This document shows, piece by piece, positions 8,874 to 17,651 of a DNA stretch of 64,000 bases. Both the position numbers and the translations under genes were made by a program. The stretch is from Chlorobium ferrooxidans DSM 13031 (GTDB lineage: Bacteria; Bacteroidota; Chlorobiia; Chlorobiales; Chlorobiaceae), in NCBI RefSeq assembly GCF_000168715.1, contig NZ_AASE01000005.1, positions 64,969-128,968 on the forward strand, read 5' to 3'. Below the pieces are notes generated by a model that worked only from the letters and a program-made list of their open reading frames with translations, searched no databases and was not told the DNA's origin. Numbering within the stretch: the first letter of the stretch is position 1; each line of letters begins with the position of its first letter.

Positions 8874-8906
8874 CACAACAGCATTGCCTGGTGAGGAAGC
8901 GTTGTG
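8874..8906 (+). promoter_or_regulatory. Leader hairpin upstream of the GDT1-type gene
   Basis: CACAAC (8874-8879) can pair with GTTGTG (8901-8906) in the probable 5' leader. Genes of this family are often controlled by a manganese yybP-ykoY riboswitch, but I do not see that riboswitch's conserved core. This is a structural observation only. Confidence 0.3.
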
Positions 8907-8937
8907 TTGGTAACCGGTAACCGATAGTATAGTTCAA

Positions 8938-9588
8938 ATGGACGCGTTCTGGCTTTCGCTTGTTATGATCTTTCTGGCCGAGCTTGGCGATAAAACCCAG
9001 CTTGTTGCCCTGACTCTGGCAACCTGCTATAAGACCGGTGTGGTGCTCTGGGGTATTTTCTGGGCGACTCTTGCCGTTCATGTTTTTTCCGCTGGAATCG
9101 GCTGGTTTATTGGCGGGAGTCTGCCGGTTGACTGGATTAAATTTCTTGCCGGAATTGCTTTTATCGTATTCGGCTTCTGGACCCTCAAAGGCGATACGCT
9201 CGATGATGATGAGAAGAGCTGCAAAACGGGTATTAACCCCTTCTGGCTGGTGTTCTCTACATTTTTCATGGCGGAGCTCGGTGACAAAACCATGCTCTCC
9301 ACCATTACGCTTGCTTCCACGAATCCCTTTATTCCTGTCTGGCTCGGATCCACGATCGGAATGGTTATTTCCGATGGTCTCGCTATTATAATAGGAAAAA
9401 TGCTCGGGACACGGCTTCCGGAACACATCATCAAAATCGGGGCTGCGGTCATCTTTTTTCTCTTCGGCATTATCAATATGTTCGATGGCGGTTCACGGTT
9501 CAGCCTCATTATCTGGGCGTTATCAGCTCTGCTTATCGCGATCACCGGTTACCTCTTTTTGCGTAAACCGGCTGATGTGGTTGCATAA
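8938..9588 (+). CDS. GDT1/TMEM165 (UPF0016) family cation exporter
   Basis: This 216-residue integral membrane protein has two homologous halves, each carrying the family's signature acidic motif: AELGDKTQ near residue 14 and AELGDKTM near residue 113. Each half has about three hydrophobic helices, joined by a short acidic loop ([10 protein letters not shown]). Bacterial members of this family (MneA type) export Mn2+ or related divalent cations. The duplicated E-x-G-D-K-T motifs form the ion path. The gene stands alone after a 291-bp spacer and is followed 53 bp later by fetA-like and fetB-like genes. A metal-export cluster (manganese plus iron) is therefore an attractive reading, although cotranscription is not proved. 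Confidence 0.9.
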   Translation: MDAFWLSLVMIFLAELGDKTQLVALTLATCYKTGVVLWGIFWATLAVHVFSAGIGWFIGGSLPVDWIKFLAGIAFIVFGFWTLKGDTLDDDEKSCKTGINPFWLVFSTFFMAELGDKTMLSTITLASTNPFIPVWLGSTIGMVISDGLAIIIGKMLGTRLPEHIIKIGAAVIFFLFGIINMFDGGSRFSLIIWALSALLIAITGYLFLRKPADVVA

Positions 9589-9641
9589 TTCATGAATGGG
9601 GTGTGTCTATTGAGCCAAATTGCAGATTTCCGACAGCAACA

Positions 9642-10313
9642 ATGAATCCACTGCTTGAAATCAGGAAGCTCTCTTTTGGTTATGAGGGCTCTCAATCCCC
9701 TGTTTTTGACGCTCTTGATCTCACGGTTCGGACTGGTGATTTTATTCTGGTCAAGGGGGCTTCCGGAACAGGAAAATCAACACTGCTGCGTCTTATCTGC
9801 CGATTGAACCGTCCTGATGGAGGCACTATTCTCTTTCAGGGGAGCGATATCAGCTCGGTTGCCCCGGCAAAGCTCCGGAGCCTGATCAGCTATGTGGCCC
9901 AGATTCCGCAGATGATTGACGCTTCAGTCGAGGAGAATCTGCTTTTGCCCTTTTCGTTTGCTGCAAATGCATCCAAATCCCCTCCCCGCCGTGATGAGCT
10001 GAGAGCAATGCTCCGGAAGTTCTATCTCGAAGAGGTAACTCCCGATCAATCAGCGCTGAAACTCTCTGTGGGGCAGAAACAGCGGCTGGCGATTATGAGA
10101 GCCCTGTTGCAGGAGCCGCTTCTTCTGCTGCTTGATGAGCCGACCTCCGCACTTGACCGGGAGAGCGCCTCAATGGTCTTTGCCCTTATGGAGCATCTGA
10201 ATGTTGAGGAGGGGAAAACCCTGATTACGGTCACCCACACTGACTACAAACCGGAAAAAGTTCAACCTCTGAACTATATGCTTGAACAACACCGTCTCCA
10301 TTTACTGCCATGA
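9642..10313 (+). CDS. fetA: ABC transporter ATP-binding protein, FetA/YbbL type
   Basis: This 223-residue ATPase starts at ATG 9642. An upstream in-frame GTG at 9603 would add 13 residues without family support. The motifs are complete and in order: Walker A GASGTGKST, a Q-loop with AQIPQ, a signature LSVGQKQR (LSVGQ in place of LSGGQ), Walker B LLLLDEPTSALD, and the H-loop VTHTD. It overlaps the next gene, a FetB-type permease, by 4 bp. In Escherichia coli the equivalent pair exports iron and protects against oxidative stress. The assignment to FetA rests mainly on this partner, since isolated ABC ATPases are hard to tell apart. Confidence 0.87.
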   Translation: MNPLLEIRKLSFGYEGSQSPVFDALDLTVRTGDFILVKGASGTGKSTLLRLICRLNRPDGGTILFQGSDISSVAPAKLRSLISYVAQIPQMIDASVEENLLLPFSFAANASKSPPRRDELRAMLRKFYLEEVTPDQSALKLSVGQKQRLAIMRALLQEPLLLLLDEPTSALDRESASMVFALMEHLNVEEGKTLITVTHTDYKPEKVQPLNYMLEQHRLHLLP

Positions 10314-11095
10314 ACCGGATTGTTGACATTTCGACCGCTCAACTGCTTCTGGCACTGCTCTTTATCCTTATAGCCCAGGCAAGTTCATTCATCTATCATC
10401 TCGGTTTGAACCGCGATATCACCATAGGCACCATCCGTACCTTTTCGCAGCTCTTTCTTATGGGCTATGTGCTGACGTTTATCCTGAAATCCTCCAGCCT
10501 GTGGCTGGTGATTTCGGTGTTTGTGGTTATGGTTGTCTCTGCGTTGTTTATTGTAAAGGGCCGGGTGAAGGAGACGCAGATCGCCTATATCATCCCGACA
10601 TTTCTGACCATGTTCATCAGCTATTTTGCGACAGCACTCTTTGTTTCGGGGCTGATTGTCGGTATAACCCCATGGTGGGATCCAAGGTATTTTATTCCTG
10701 CCGGAGGGATGGTGATCGGAAACTCCATGTCGGCGCTGGCTATTGCTCTTGAACGGCTGTTCAGGGATCTTCGTGAGGAGAGAGAGCTTGTTGAGATGAA
10801 ACTCGCTCTTGGAGCAGATTACCGTGAAGCAAGCGATGATATTTTCAGAAAAGCGATCCGGGCAGGCATGATTCCATCCATCAATGCCATGATGGGGGTC
10901 GGACTTGTTTTTATTCCCGGAATGATGTCGGGCCAGATCCTGGCAGGAACCGACCCGCTTATTGCAATTCGCTACCAGATTGTTGTTATGCTGATGCTGG
11001 TGGGTTCAACGGCGGTAACCTCCGTCGTGGTGATGCTCATAGTCCGGCGCCGTTGTTTCGGAAGCGGGGAAGAGGTCTTACTGACCCCCCGCTGA
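10310..11095 (+). CDS. fetB: ABC transporter permease, FetB/YbbM (UPF0014) type
   Basis: This 261-residue integral membrane protein is of the UPF0014 family. Hydrophobic segments are spread along the whole length (about six to seven helices). Family-typical stretches are LGLNRDITIGTIRTFSQLFLMGYVL, broken here for length at LFL, and the central GGMVIGNSMSALAIALERL. A conserved FIPGMMSGQILAGTDPL follows near residue 205. It pairs with the ATPase encoded immediately upstream, with a 4-bp overlap of start and stop, as an iron (or other metal) exporter in the inner membrane. Its 3' end overlaps the convergent lgt gene by 18 bp, so no terminator separates the two. Confidence 0.93.
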   Translation: MNRIVDISTAQLLLALLFILIAQASSFIYHLGLNRDITIGTIRTFSQLFLMGYVLTFILKSSSLWLVISVFVVMVVSALFIVKGRVKETQIAYIIPTFLTMFISYFATALFVSGLIVGITPWWDPRYFIPAGGMVIGNSMSALAIALERLFRDLREERELVEMKLALGADYREASDDIFRKAIRAGMIPSINAMMGVGLVFIPGMMSGQILAGTDPLIAIRYQIVVMLMLVGSTAVTSVVVMLIVRRRCFGSGEEVLLTPR

Positions 11096-11935
11096 ACGCA
11101 CAGCAGCCTCTCTTTGGACAAGATAGATGGTGATACCGGCAATCATCATGAAAAAGCAGAGTACCTGTCCCATGGAAAAATTAAAGAGTACAAAGCCGAG
11201 CTGTGCATCCGGCTCCCGGAAGTATTCGATAAAAAACCGGAAAAATCCATATCCGAACAGATAGATGGCCGAGAGAAACCCCGGAAACGGAGATTTTTTT
11301 CGAAGCAGCCAGAGTATGATAAACAGTACGATGCCTTCAAAAAATGCTTCATAGAGCTGTGATGGATGGCGCAGTTCATAGGTTGGTGCAAGCGGGAAAT
11401 ACATCCCCACTGCGGCATCAGTCACCCGTCCGTAGAGTTCTCCGTTGATGAAGTTTCCGATGCGCCCGAAGGTGTAGCCGAGCGGAACAGCGGGAATGAG
11501 CAGATCAAAGGTTTTGAAAAAACCGGTTTTCTGTGAACGGCTGAAAAGCAGGAGAGCAAGAACAACCCCGATCACACCTCCATGATAGGACATCCCGGTG
11601 ACGCCCGTGAATCGGCATCCGCCGGGTGCAGGAATCCACGGGATTACGGTGCCGAGCGGATCTGAGAGAAAGGAGTCCATCCCGTAGAACAGGATATAGC
11701 CCAGTCGTCCGCCTAAAACAACACCTCCCATAGCCCAGGTGAGGGCATCGCCGACAAAGGAACGGTCGAAAGGAAGCTTTTCACTTGCAAGACGATATCG
11801 GGTAAGCAGATAGACTATTGCGAAGGCGATGACATACATCATGCCATACCAGCGGACGGCAAAACTTCCCGAAGAGAAGAGCACAGGGTTCATCTGTGCC
11901 GGAAGATTCTGCCACCAGAGTGATAAATCGTTCAT
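11078..11935 (-). CDS. lgt: Phosphatidylglycerol--prolipoprotein diacylglyceryl transferase
   Basis: This 285-residue polytopic membrane enzyme attaches diacylglycerol to the lipobox cysteine of prolipoproteins. The Lgt signature GRIGNFINGELYGR is present near residues 158-171. So are the essential histidine in GMSYHGG (about residue 118) and the C-terminal arginine region GYGFFRFFIEYFREPD. About seven hydrophobic helices are visible. It is functionally linked to other products in the window, namely the lipobox protein at 1881 and the Lol permeases. The gene is convergent with fetB and overlaps it by 18 bp. It stands divergently from aclB across a 131-bp spacer. Confidence 0.96.
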   Translation of the reverse strand: MNDLSLWWQNLPAQMNPVLFSSGSFAVRWYGMMYVIAFAIVYLLTRYRLASEKLPFDRSFVGDALTWAMGGVVLGGRLGYILFYGMDSFLSDPLGTVIPWIPAPGGCRFTGVTGMSYHGGVIGVVLALLLFSRSQKTGFFKTFDLLIPAVPLGYTFGRIGNFINGELYGRVTDAAVGMYFPLAPTYELRHPSQLYEAFFEGIVLFIILWLLRKKSPFPGFLSAIYLFGYGFFRFFIEYFREPDAQLGFVLFNFSMGQVLCFFMMIAGITIYLVQREAAVRSAGGQ

Positions 11936-12066
11936 AAAGCTGAATGTTTCAATGAATTTCAGGTAAAAAAAGTCCCGGGTCTATTGGATCGAAAAAAAAT
12001 ATAGTTAACTTTTAATCTTGCGCATTTTCTGTATTTCTACCCATTAACATACAAATACCGATAAGT

Positions 12067-13263
12067 ATGGCTAAGATACTTGAAGGGCCAGCCATGAAAC
12101 TATTCAACAAATGGGGCATTCCTGTGCCAAATTATGTTGTGATCATGGACCCCAACCGCCTTGCCCAACTTGGGGAAGCTAATAAATGGCTGAGAGAATC
12201 AAAACTCGTTGTTAAAGCTCATGAAGCAATCGGCGGGAGGTTCAAGCTTGGACTGGTAAAGCTTGGGCTCAACCTTGAACAGGCCCTTGAAGCAGCACAG
12301 GAGATGATTGGCCGTGAAATCGGTACTTCGGTTATCCGTCAGGTCATTGTTGCTGAAATGCTTGATCATGATGAAGAGTACTATCTCTCAATTGCAGGTA
12401 ACCGTGATGGAGCAGAGCTGCTCCTTTCCAACAAGGGCGGTGTGGACATCGAAGATAACTGGGATACTGTCAAGCGACTCTTCATTCCCCTTGATGAGAA
12501 CCCGACTATCGAAGAGATTACTGAAGTTGCCCATCAGGCCGGTTTTACCGGAGAGGTTGCCGAGCGTGTTGCAAAAATCGCTTCACGTCTTATTCTCTGT
12601 TTTGATAATGAAGATTCGCAGTCAATCGAGATCAATCCGCTGGTCATTCGCAAAAGTGATATGCGCTTTGCTGCTCTTGATGCGGTCATGAACGTTGACT
12701 GGGATGCCCGTTTCCGTCATGCTGACTGGGATTTCAAGCCGGTTTCTGAAATCGGCAGGCCCTTTACTGAAGCCGAGCAGCAGATCATGGATATTGATGC
12801 CCGTATCAAGGGCTCGGTAAAGCTGGTCGAGGTTCCCGGTGGTGATGTTGCCCTTCTGACAGCCGGTGGCGGCGCTTCGGTTTTCTATTCCGACGCAGTT
12901 GTGGCCAGAGGAGGCACTATTGCCAATTATGCCGAATACTCCGGTGATCCGCCGGACTGGGCAGTAGAGGCTCTGACTGAAACTATCTGCAGGCTTCCGA
13001 ATATCAAGCATATTATTGTCGGCGGCGCAATTGCCAATTTCACTGATGTCAAGGCGACCTTCAGCGGTATCATCAACGGGTTCCGTGAGAGCAAATCGAA
13101 AGGATACCTTGAGAATGTGAAAATCTGGGTGCGTCGTGGCGGACCGAATGAAAATCAGGGACTTGCCGCCATCAAAAAGCTGCAGGAAGAGGGATTTGAT
13201 ATCCATGTCTACGACCGCAGCATGCCGATGACCGATATCGTCGATCTTGCCCTGAATTCATAA
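12067..13263 (+). CDS. aclB: ATP-citrate lyase beta subunit
   Basis: This 398-residue protein begins MAKILEGPAMKLFNKWGIPVPNY, with an N-terminal ATP-grasp fold followed by a succinyl-CoA-synthetase-beta-like C-terminal domain (DVALLTAGGGASVFYSD and the AEYSGDPPDWAVEALT stretch). It forms the ATP-binding part of the two-subunit bacterial ATP-citrate lyase. With AclA it splits citrate to acetyl-CoA and oxaloacetate, the step that closes the reductive TCA cycle. Order aclB then aclA, split subunits, and length all match green sulfur bacteria, and this is the best taxonomic marker in the window. The 131-bp spacer before it is AT-rich (for example around 11990-12030) and presumably holds the promoter. 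The start codon has no strong Shine-Dalgarno. Confidence 0.97.
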   Translation: MAKILEGPAMKLFNKWGIPVPNYVVIMDPNRLAQLGEANKWLRESKLVVKAHEAIGGRFKLGLVKLGLNLEQALEAAQEMIGREIGTSVIRQVIVAEMLDHDEEYYLSIAGNRDGAELLLSNKGGVDIEDNWDTVKRLFIPLDENPTIEEITEVAHQAGFTGEVAERVAKIASRLILCFDNEDSQSIEINPLVIRKSDMRFAALDAVMNVDWDARFRHADWDFKPVSEIGRPFTEAEQQIMDIDARIKGSVKLVEVPGGDVALLTAGGGASVFYSDAVVARGGTIANYAEYSGDPPDWAVEALTETICRLPNIKHIIVGGAIANFTDVKATFSGIINGFRESKSKGYLENVKIWVRRGGPNENQGLAAIKKLQEEGFDIHVYDRSMPMTDIVDLALNS

Positions 13264-13268
13264 GGTGT

Positions 13269-13285
13269 GCTTTCCGCAGGAAAGC
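13269..13285 (+). promoter_or_regulatory. Intercistronic hairpin between aclB and aclA
   Basis: A perfect 7-bp stem GCTTTCC/GGAAAGC with a 3-nt loop begins six bases after the aclB stop codon. No T-run follows, so it is more likely an mRNA stability or processing element than a terminator. It could set the ratio of the two subunits. Confidence 0.5.
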
Positions 13286-13322
13286 CTAAAGAGAAACTTC
13301 TAATTATTAACCGGAAAGAATC

Positions 13323-15155
13323 GTGAGCATTTTAGCAAATAAGGAAACACGAGCGGTCATCATAGGCGGTGTTGCCGGATTGAATGCCGCCAGGCGTATG
13401 GCCCAGTTCGACTTTCTGATCAACCGGCCTTTGACAGTCCAGGCTTTTGTCTACCCGCCTGAAGAGGGCCAGCAGAAAGAGATATATCGCGGTGGTGAGC
13501 TCAATAACGTTACCGTCTATTCATCGCTTGAACAGGCGCTTGAGGAAAACCCTCAAATCAATACAGCACTGATCTATATCGGCTCATCGAGAGCTTATCA
13601 GTCAGCCAAGGAGGCTCTTGATGCAAAAGGGATCAAGCTTGTCTCCATGATCACGGAAGGCGTGCCGGAAAAAGATGCCAAACGGCTGCGCAAGTATGCG
13701 CTTGAGACGGGCAAGATTTTCAACGGCCCATCCTCAATCGGTATCCTTTCTGCCGGCGAGTGCCGTCTCGGAGTTATCGGTGGCGAGTACAAAAACCTGA
13801 AACTTTGTAACCTCTATCGCTCTGGTTCTTTCGGCGTTATTACAAAGTCGGGCGGACTCTCCAACGAGGCGATGTGGCTCTGCGCCCAGAACGGTAACGG
13901 TGTCACAACAGCCGTTGCAATCGGCGGTGACTCCTATCCGGGAACGGACTTTGTCACCTACCTTGAGATGTTTGAAAATGATCCAGAAACCAAGGCGGTT
14001 GTTATTGTCGGCGAAGTCGGCGGTACGCTTGAAGAGGAGGCTGCAGATTGGCTCGGAGCTGAAGTGCGCCGCATCAAGGTTATTGCCGCAATCGGCGGAA
14101 CCTGTCAGGAGGTGCTTCCCCAGGGTATGAAATTCGGTCATGCAGGAGCCAAGGAGGGCAAGAAGGGTCTTGGCTCTGCACGCTCCAAAATGAACGCACT
14201 TCGTGATGCCGGCGCTGTTGTGCCGGATACGTTCGGCGGACTCAGCAAAGCCATCAAGCAGGTCTATCAGGAGCTGCTTGCAAGCGGAGCGATCAAGCCG
14301 GAACCGGAACTCGATGAAAAACTTCTTCCGGCACTTCCTCCAAGTGTTCAGGAGGTCATGAAGCAGGGTGAGGTTATCGTTGAGCCGCTTATTCGTACCA
14401 CCATCTCCGATGATCGTGGAGAAGAGCCCCGTTATGTCGGTTATGCCGCTTCCGAACTCTGTGAGAAAGGGTATGGTATTGAGGATGTTATCGGTCTTCT
14501 CTGGAACAAGAAACTTCCCTCCAAAGAGGAGTCGGAGATCATCAAGCGTATCATCATGATCTCTGCCGACCACGGCCCGGCGGTCTCCGGAGCATTCGGT
14601 TCCATTATTGCCGCATGTGCCGGAATTGATCTTCCTCAGGCTGTATCGGCCGGTATGACCATGATCGGCCCCCGATTCGGCGGAGCCGTGACCAATGCCG
14701 GTAAATATTTCAAGTATGGCGTCAAGGAGTATCCCAACGATATTTCCGGCTTCCTCTCCTGGATGAAGCAGAATGTCGGTCCGGTTCCAGGTATCGGCCA
14801 CAGGGTTAAGAGCCTCAAGAATCCGGACAAAAGGGTTAAGTATCTGGTTGACTACGTTAAAAACCATACAACCCTGCACACTCCATGTCTTGACTATGCG
14901 CTCGAAGTGGAGAAGGTTACCACCGCTAAAAAGGATAATCTTATCCTCAACGTTGATGGTACCATCGGCTGTATTCTTGTTGACCTTGATTTCCCGGAGT
15001 ACTCACTGAACGGCTTCTTCGTCCTTGCCCGTACAATCGGTATGATCGGGCACTGGATTGATCAGAACAATCAGAACTCACGTCTTATCAGACTCTACGA
15101 TTACCTGATTAACTATGCAGTAAAAGAAGAGCGCGAAGTGCCGGAAAAAAAATAA
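13323..15155 (+). CDS. aclA: ATP-citrate lyase alpha subunit
   Basis: This 610-residue catalytic subunit combines a succinyl-CoA-synthetase-alpha-like part with a citrate-synthase-like C-terminal part. The phosphorylated histidine lies in MKFGHAGAKEG (His273 by this start). CoA and citrate-synthase elements follow, including ISADHGPAVSGAFGS and PGIGHRVKS. It starts at GTG 13323 (MSILANKETRAVIIGG), preceded by GGAAAG at a suitable distance, 59 bp after aclB. Together the subunits make the citrate-cleaving lyase of the reductive TCA cycle. The gene ends 57 bp before a very strong terminator hairpin, so aclBA is a compact two-gene operon. Confidence 0.97.
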   Translation: MSILANKETRAVIIGGVAGLNAARRMAQFDFLINRPLTVQAFVYPPEEGQQKEIYRGGELNNVTVYSSLEQALEENPQINTALIYIGSSRAYQSAKEALDAKGIKLVSMITEGVPEKDAKRLRKYALETGKIFNGPSSIGILSAGECRLGVIGGEYKNLKLCNLYRSGSFGVITKSGGLSNEAMWLCAQNGNGVTTAVAIGGDSYPGTDFVTYLEMFENDPETKAVVIVGEVGGTLEEEAADWLGAEVRRIKVIAAIGGTCQEVLPQGMKFGHAGAKEGKKGLGSARSKMNALRDAGAVVPDTFGGLSKAIKQVYQELLASGAIKPEPELDEKLLPALPPSVQEVMKQGEVIVEPLIRTTISDDRGEEPRYVGYAASELCEKGYGIEDVIGLLWNKKLPSKEESEIIKRIIMISADHGPAVSGAFGSIIAACAGIDLPQAVSAGMTMIGPRFGGAVTNAGKYFKYGVKEYPNDISGFLSWMKQNVGPVPGIGHRVKSLKNPDKRVKYLVDYVKNHTTLHTPCLDYALEVEKVTTAKKDNLILNVDGTIGCILVDLDFPEYSLNGFFVLARTIGMIGHWIDQNNQNSRLIRLYDYLINYAVKEEREVPEKK

Positions 15156-15212
15156 GCCGCTTCGTTGTCAAGAGTTGAGATGTTCAATTCTGAAAGCGAA
15201 GTAAGCCTTCTG

Positions 15213-15260
15213 AAAACGCAGAAAAGCGGAATCAACCCTGATTCCGCTTTTCTGCGTTTT
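15213..15260 (+). terminator. Strong hairpin terminator after aclBA
   Basis: The left arm at 15213-15234 and right arm at 15239-15260 form a perfect 22-bp stem with a 4-nt loop. The right arm ends in a T-run (TTTT) and the left arm begins with AAAA, so it may also work in the reverse direction. It isolates the acl operon from the surface-protein locus downstream. Confidence 0.9.
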
Positions 15261-15352
15261 ACCCGTTATTATTTTTGCCATCCTGTTTACGGTCACTTCA
15301 CCGTTCATGCCCGATTGTAATGCACGGGTAACCCTCTTCTTATCCGGAATAC

Positions 15353-15381
15353 ATGAGACGAATATGAGACAGGTATGAGAC
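15353..15381. promoter_or_regulatory. Three ATGAGAC direct repeats at 11-bp steps (set A)
   Basis: ATGAGAC starts at 15353, 15364 and 15375, identical in all three copies and exactly one helical turn apart. It shares the half-site TGAGAC with the palindrome at 15611. Equivalent phased sets lie at 30870 and 43972. It is probably a cluster of activator or repressor binding sites on one face of the DNA. Confidence 0.7.
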
Positions 15382-15610
15382 AAATACGCTTATTTTCCCG
15401 AGTGATCTGCACTGTTGAAGTGTTCACGGTGTTTTCTGTGAAATCCCTGTTGGAAATATTTTTAAGTAACTATAGATAAGTAAGATATGGTTTATGCTGG
15501 TGGACTTTTGCTTTTGTTGTTTCGTTGGCTGGCAGGGAAAAATAGGGAGAATATCTTCTTTTGATCCCTTGGGCTGATGCCTGTACGTGTCTTGATTTGT
15601 GTCGCAATAT

Positions 15611-15625
15611 GCCTCATATTGAGAC
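15611..15625. promoter_or_regulatory. Palindromic operator or upstream activator site A
   Basis: GCCTCATATTGAGAC matches GTCTCA-N3-TGAGAC with one mismatch. It sits 117 bp upstream of a -24/-12 promoter, the usual range for an enhancer-binding-protein site. Confidence 0.65.
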
Positions 15626-15742
15626 AGTTATTGCTGTCGAGACACTCCCGGGGGGATGGAGAAGTGCTGAAATAGTGATGGCCCGGCCTGTAGGCCGCGA
15701 ATTTCGGGCTTGCCGGTGATGGTTTCTCTCTGATAATTTGAG

Positions 15743-15758
15743 TGGCCCGCTATTTGCA
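15743..15758 (+). promoter_or_regulatory. Sigma-54 (-24/-12) promoter A, for the TpsB-SapC-giant 1 operon
   Basis: TGGCCCGCTATTTGCA matches the sigma-54 consensus TGGCACG-N4-TTGCA, with GG and GC separated by exactly 10 bp. The transcript should start near 15769, giving a leader of about 125 nt to the tpsB start. The same element occurs at 31276 and 44377. Confidence 0.8.
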
Positions 15759-15881
15759 CATAAATTTAGAAGTTAAAAGTGATTTTAATTCGCTGATAAA
15801 TGGTGTGTTTTCGGTGGCGGTTTGCCCTGACACCATCTCGTCAAGCTGACGTTATTACAATGTTCTGTTTGAACAAAAACC

Positions 15882-15886
15882 GGAGG
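15882..15886 (+). promoter_or_regulatory. Strong ribosome binding site of the TpsB gene
   Basis: GGAGG lies 7 bp before the GTG at 15894 and 10 bp before the following ATG at 15897, so either could initiate. This contrasts with the three giant genes, which lack a clear Shine-Dalgarno. Confidence 0.7.
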
Positions 15887-15893
15887 ATCTTTT

Positions 15894-17651
15894 GTGATGA
15901 AATTATCGGAACGATATAATCTTCATTACGATAAGCACGTATTGTGTCGCGCAGTCGCCATTGCCATAGGTTCAATATCGCTGCTCTTATCTTCAGTTCC
16001 TCTTTTTGCAAATCCCATTCCCGATGCCGGAAGTATTTTGCGCGATCAACAGAATCAGATGCAGAACCTTCCTCAATTGCCTTTTTCCGCTCCGGTAAAG
16101 GAAGCGCTCCCTTCGGATGAAAGTACCCTGCGTGTCAGTGTTAAGGCTTTTGTTTTTTCGGGTTATGAGGGTCTTGCAAGTGAAGCCGAGCTTCAGGCAG
16201 TTGTTGCGGGAGCTGTCGGCAAAAATCTCTCATTCGCTGAGCTGTCAGGGGAGGCGGAGAAGGTTACAGCGTATCTCAAGCAGAAGGGGTGGTTTCTTGC
16301 GCGGGCATATCTGCCCAAACAGGATGTCACCATGGGTACTATTGAAATTGCCGTTACTCCGGGTAAAAGTGACGGAAACCTTACCATAAACCGCGACAAA
16401 GAGGTAAGAATATCCGATAAAAAACTTCGAGGCTTTGTCAAGAGCGCTCTGGAGGAAGGCAAGCCGATCAATGAGCGTGCGCTTGAGCGTTCGGTGCTGC
16501 TCATCAGCGATCTGCCGGGTATCTCAGCCCGCGCCTCCCTTGCTCCAGGTACCATGACCGGCACCAGTGGAGTTGAGCTTGCAGTAGCTGAAGGTCCTGT
16601 GTTTTCAGGATCAATCTGGAGTGATAACCAGGGCAACCTCTACACCGGTGAGTGGAGAGCCAACTCCATGTTCACTTTTAATGACCCTTTCTGCTGCGGT
16701 GACCAGGTAACCTTACTGCTGACAGAGGGAGAACGACTGCGTCAGGGACGTGTCGGCTATCTCTTTCCCATTGGTTATGACGGACTCAAGGGAAATCTCG
16801 CCTACACCGCTATGAACTACGAGCTTGGAAGTGATCTCCTGATCCTTCAATATGGTGGTAAGAGCAGCAGTATTGACGCTGGTTTGAGTTATCCGATGCG
16901 CCGGAGCAGGGCGGGAAATATCATAACGAGCATCTCGTACAGCAACAAGTCACTTATCGACAGTCAATACGAAATTGAACTCCATCACAAGCGGGTAAAC
17001 AGTGTGCTCTTTACGACCAACGCAGACCATTACGATACGATTTTAGGCGGAGGATACAGCAGCCTGAATATAGCAGTGACTGCCGGAACAGTGCATGAAG
17101 CCAACCAGCAAGCTGCCGCCGCCGCGTCAAACAGGAGCGAAGGCCGTTATGCCCGTTTGAATGTTACCGTTATGCGCCAGCAGCGTTTGACAGAGAAGAT
17201 CAATCTCAATGTTTCTGTGAGTGGCCAGAGAGCCGATGACCTGCTTGACAGCAGCGAAAAATTCTCCCTTGGAGGGCCAAACGGTGTTCGGGCCTATCCC
17301 ATCAGTGAGGCTTCAGGTGATGAAGGCGAGCTGCTGAATGCTGAGATCCGATATTCACCTGCAGTCCCGAAGGGGTGGGGAAGTCTTCAGTTCAGCGGGT
17401 TCTATGATGCCGGACATATCAGACTCCAGAAGCATGAGGTGGAGATTCCGGCTACAGCGACCAATCTGAACAGTTACTGGCTTCGTGGAGCCGGATTCGG
17501 TATCAGTTACGCTATTGACGGGAGATTGACTCTGCGAGGAAGCTGGGCATGGGTGATCGGAGATAATCCAGGAAGAAGCGTTGCCGGAAATAACGCGGAC
17601 GGCAGGAGTGACAAGAGTCGGATGTGGCTTATGGCACTCTTCTCCTTTTAG
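15894..17651 (+). CDS. TpsB-type outer-membrane transporter (ShlB/FhaC/HecB family)
   Basis: This 585-residue protein has a signal peptide ending near residue 41 (VPLFANP). A proline/glutamine-rich linker follows, then two POTRA domains in about residues 75-240 (first one with LRVSVKAFVFSGY and AYLKQKGWFLARAYLP). A C-terminal 16-strand-type beta-barrel ends in the aromatic residue of ALFSF. The barrel carries GGPNGVRAYP (about 461-470), equivalent to the family's VRGY tip motif with Ala for Gly, and FYDAGH (about 503) for the FxDxG motif. It exports TpsA partners across the outer membrane. It is the only transporter in the window and is expected to serve the three giant exoproteins. Start is GTG 15894 or ATG 15897. 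It is expressed from the sigma-54 promoter at 15743, with the SapC gene and giant 1 downstream. Confidence 0.92.
   Translation: MMKLSERYNLHYDKHVLCRAVAIAIGSISLLLSSVPLFANPIPDAGSILRDQQNQMQNLPQLPFSAPVKEALPSDESTLRVSVKAFVFSGYEGLASEAELQAVVAGAVGKNLSFAELSGEAEKVTAYLKQKGWFLARAYLPKQDVTMGTIEIAVTPGKSDGNLTINRDKEVRISDKKLRGFVKSALEEGKPINERALERSVLLISDLPGISARASLAPGTMTGTSGVELAVAEGPVFSGSIWSDNQGNLYTGEWRANSMFTFNDPFCCGDQVTLLLTEGERLRQGRVGYLFPIGYDGLKGNLAYTAMNYELGSDLLILQYGGKSSSIDAGLSYPMRRSRAGNIITSISYSNKSLIDSQYEIELHHKRVNSVLFTTNADHYDTILGGGYSSLNIAVTAGTVHEANQQAAAAASNRSEGRYARLNVTVMRQQRLTEKINLNVSVSGQRADDLLDSSEKFSLGGPNGVRAYPISEASGDEGELLNAEIRYSPAVPKGWGSLQFSGFYDAGHIRLQKHEVEIPATATNLNSYWLRGAGFGISYAIDGRLTLRGSWAWVIGDNPGRSVAGNNADGRSDKSRMWLMALFSF

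Larger units (their letters stand above)
15156..15893. other. 738-bp regulatory spacer before the TPS locus
   Basis: No gene is supported in this stretch. It holds the acl terminator (15213-15260), three phased ATGAGAC repeats (15353-15381), a 15-bp palindrome (15611-15625), a local hairpin-rich patch at about 15680-15715, and a -24/-12 promoter (15743-15758). A roughly 125-nt leader then ends in a strong ribosome binding site. Confidence 0.8.

Noticed and set aside
8647..8937. yybP-ykoY manganese riboswitch before the GDT1-type gene
   Set aside because: I looked for the conserved core and did not find it. Only a simple hairpin is visible.
13734..14879. Minus-strand ORF of 381 aa within aclA
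   Set aside because: It is fully antisense to the highly conserved aclA gene and shows no recognisable motif.
15353..15381. Possible CRISPR-like short repeats
   Set aside because: The 7-bp units at 11-bp steps are far too short, with 4-bp spacers, and no cas genes are present. A protein-binding site cluster fits better.
15168..15383. Minus-strand ORF of 71 aa after aclA
   Set aside because: It spans the terminator hairpin and the phased regulatory repeats, so it is not likely to be coding.
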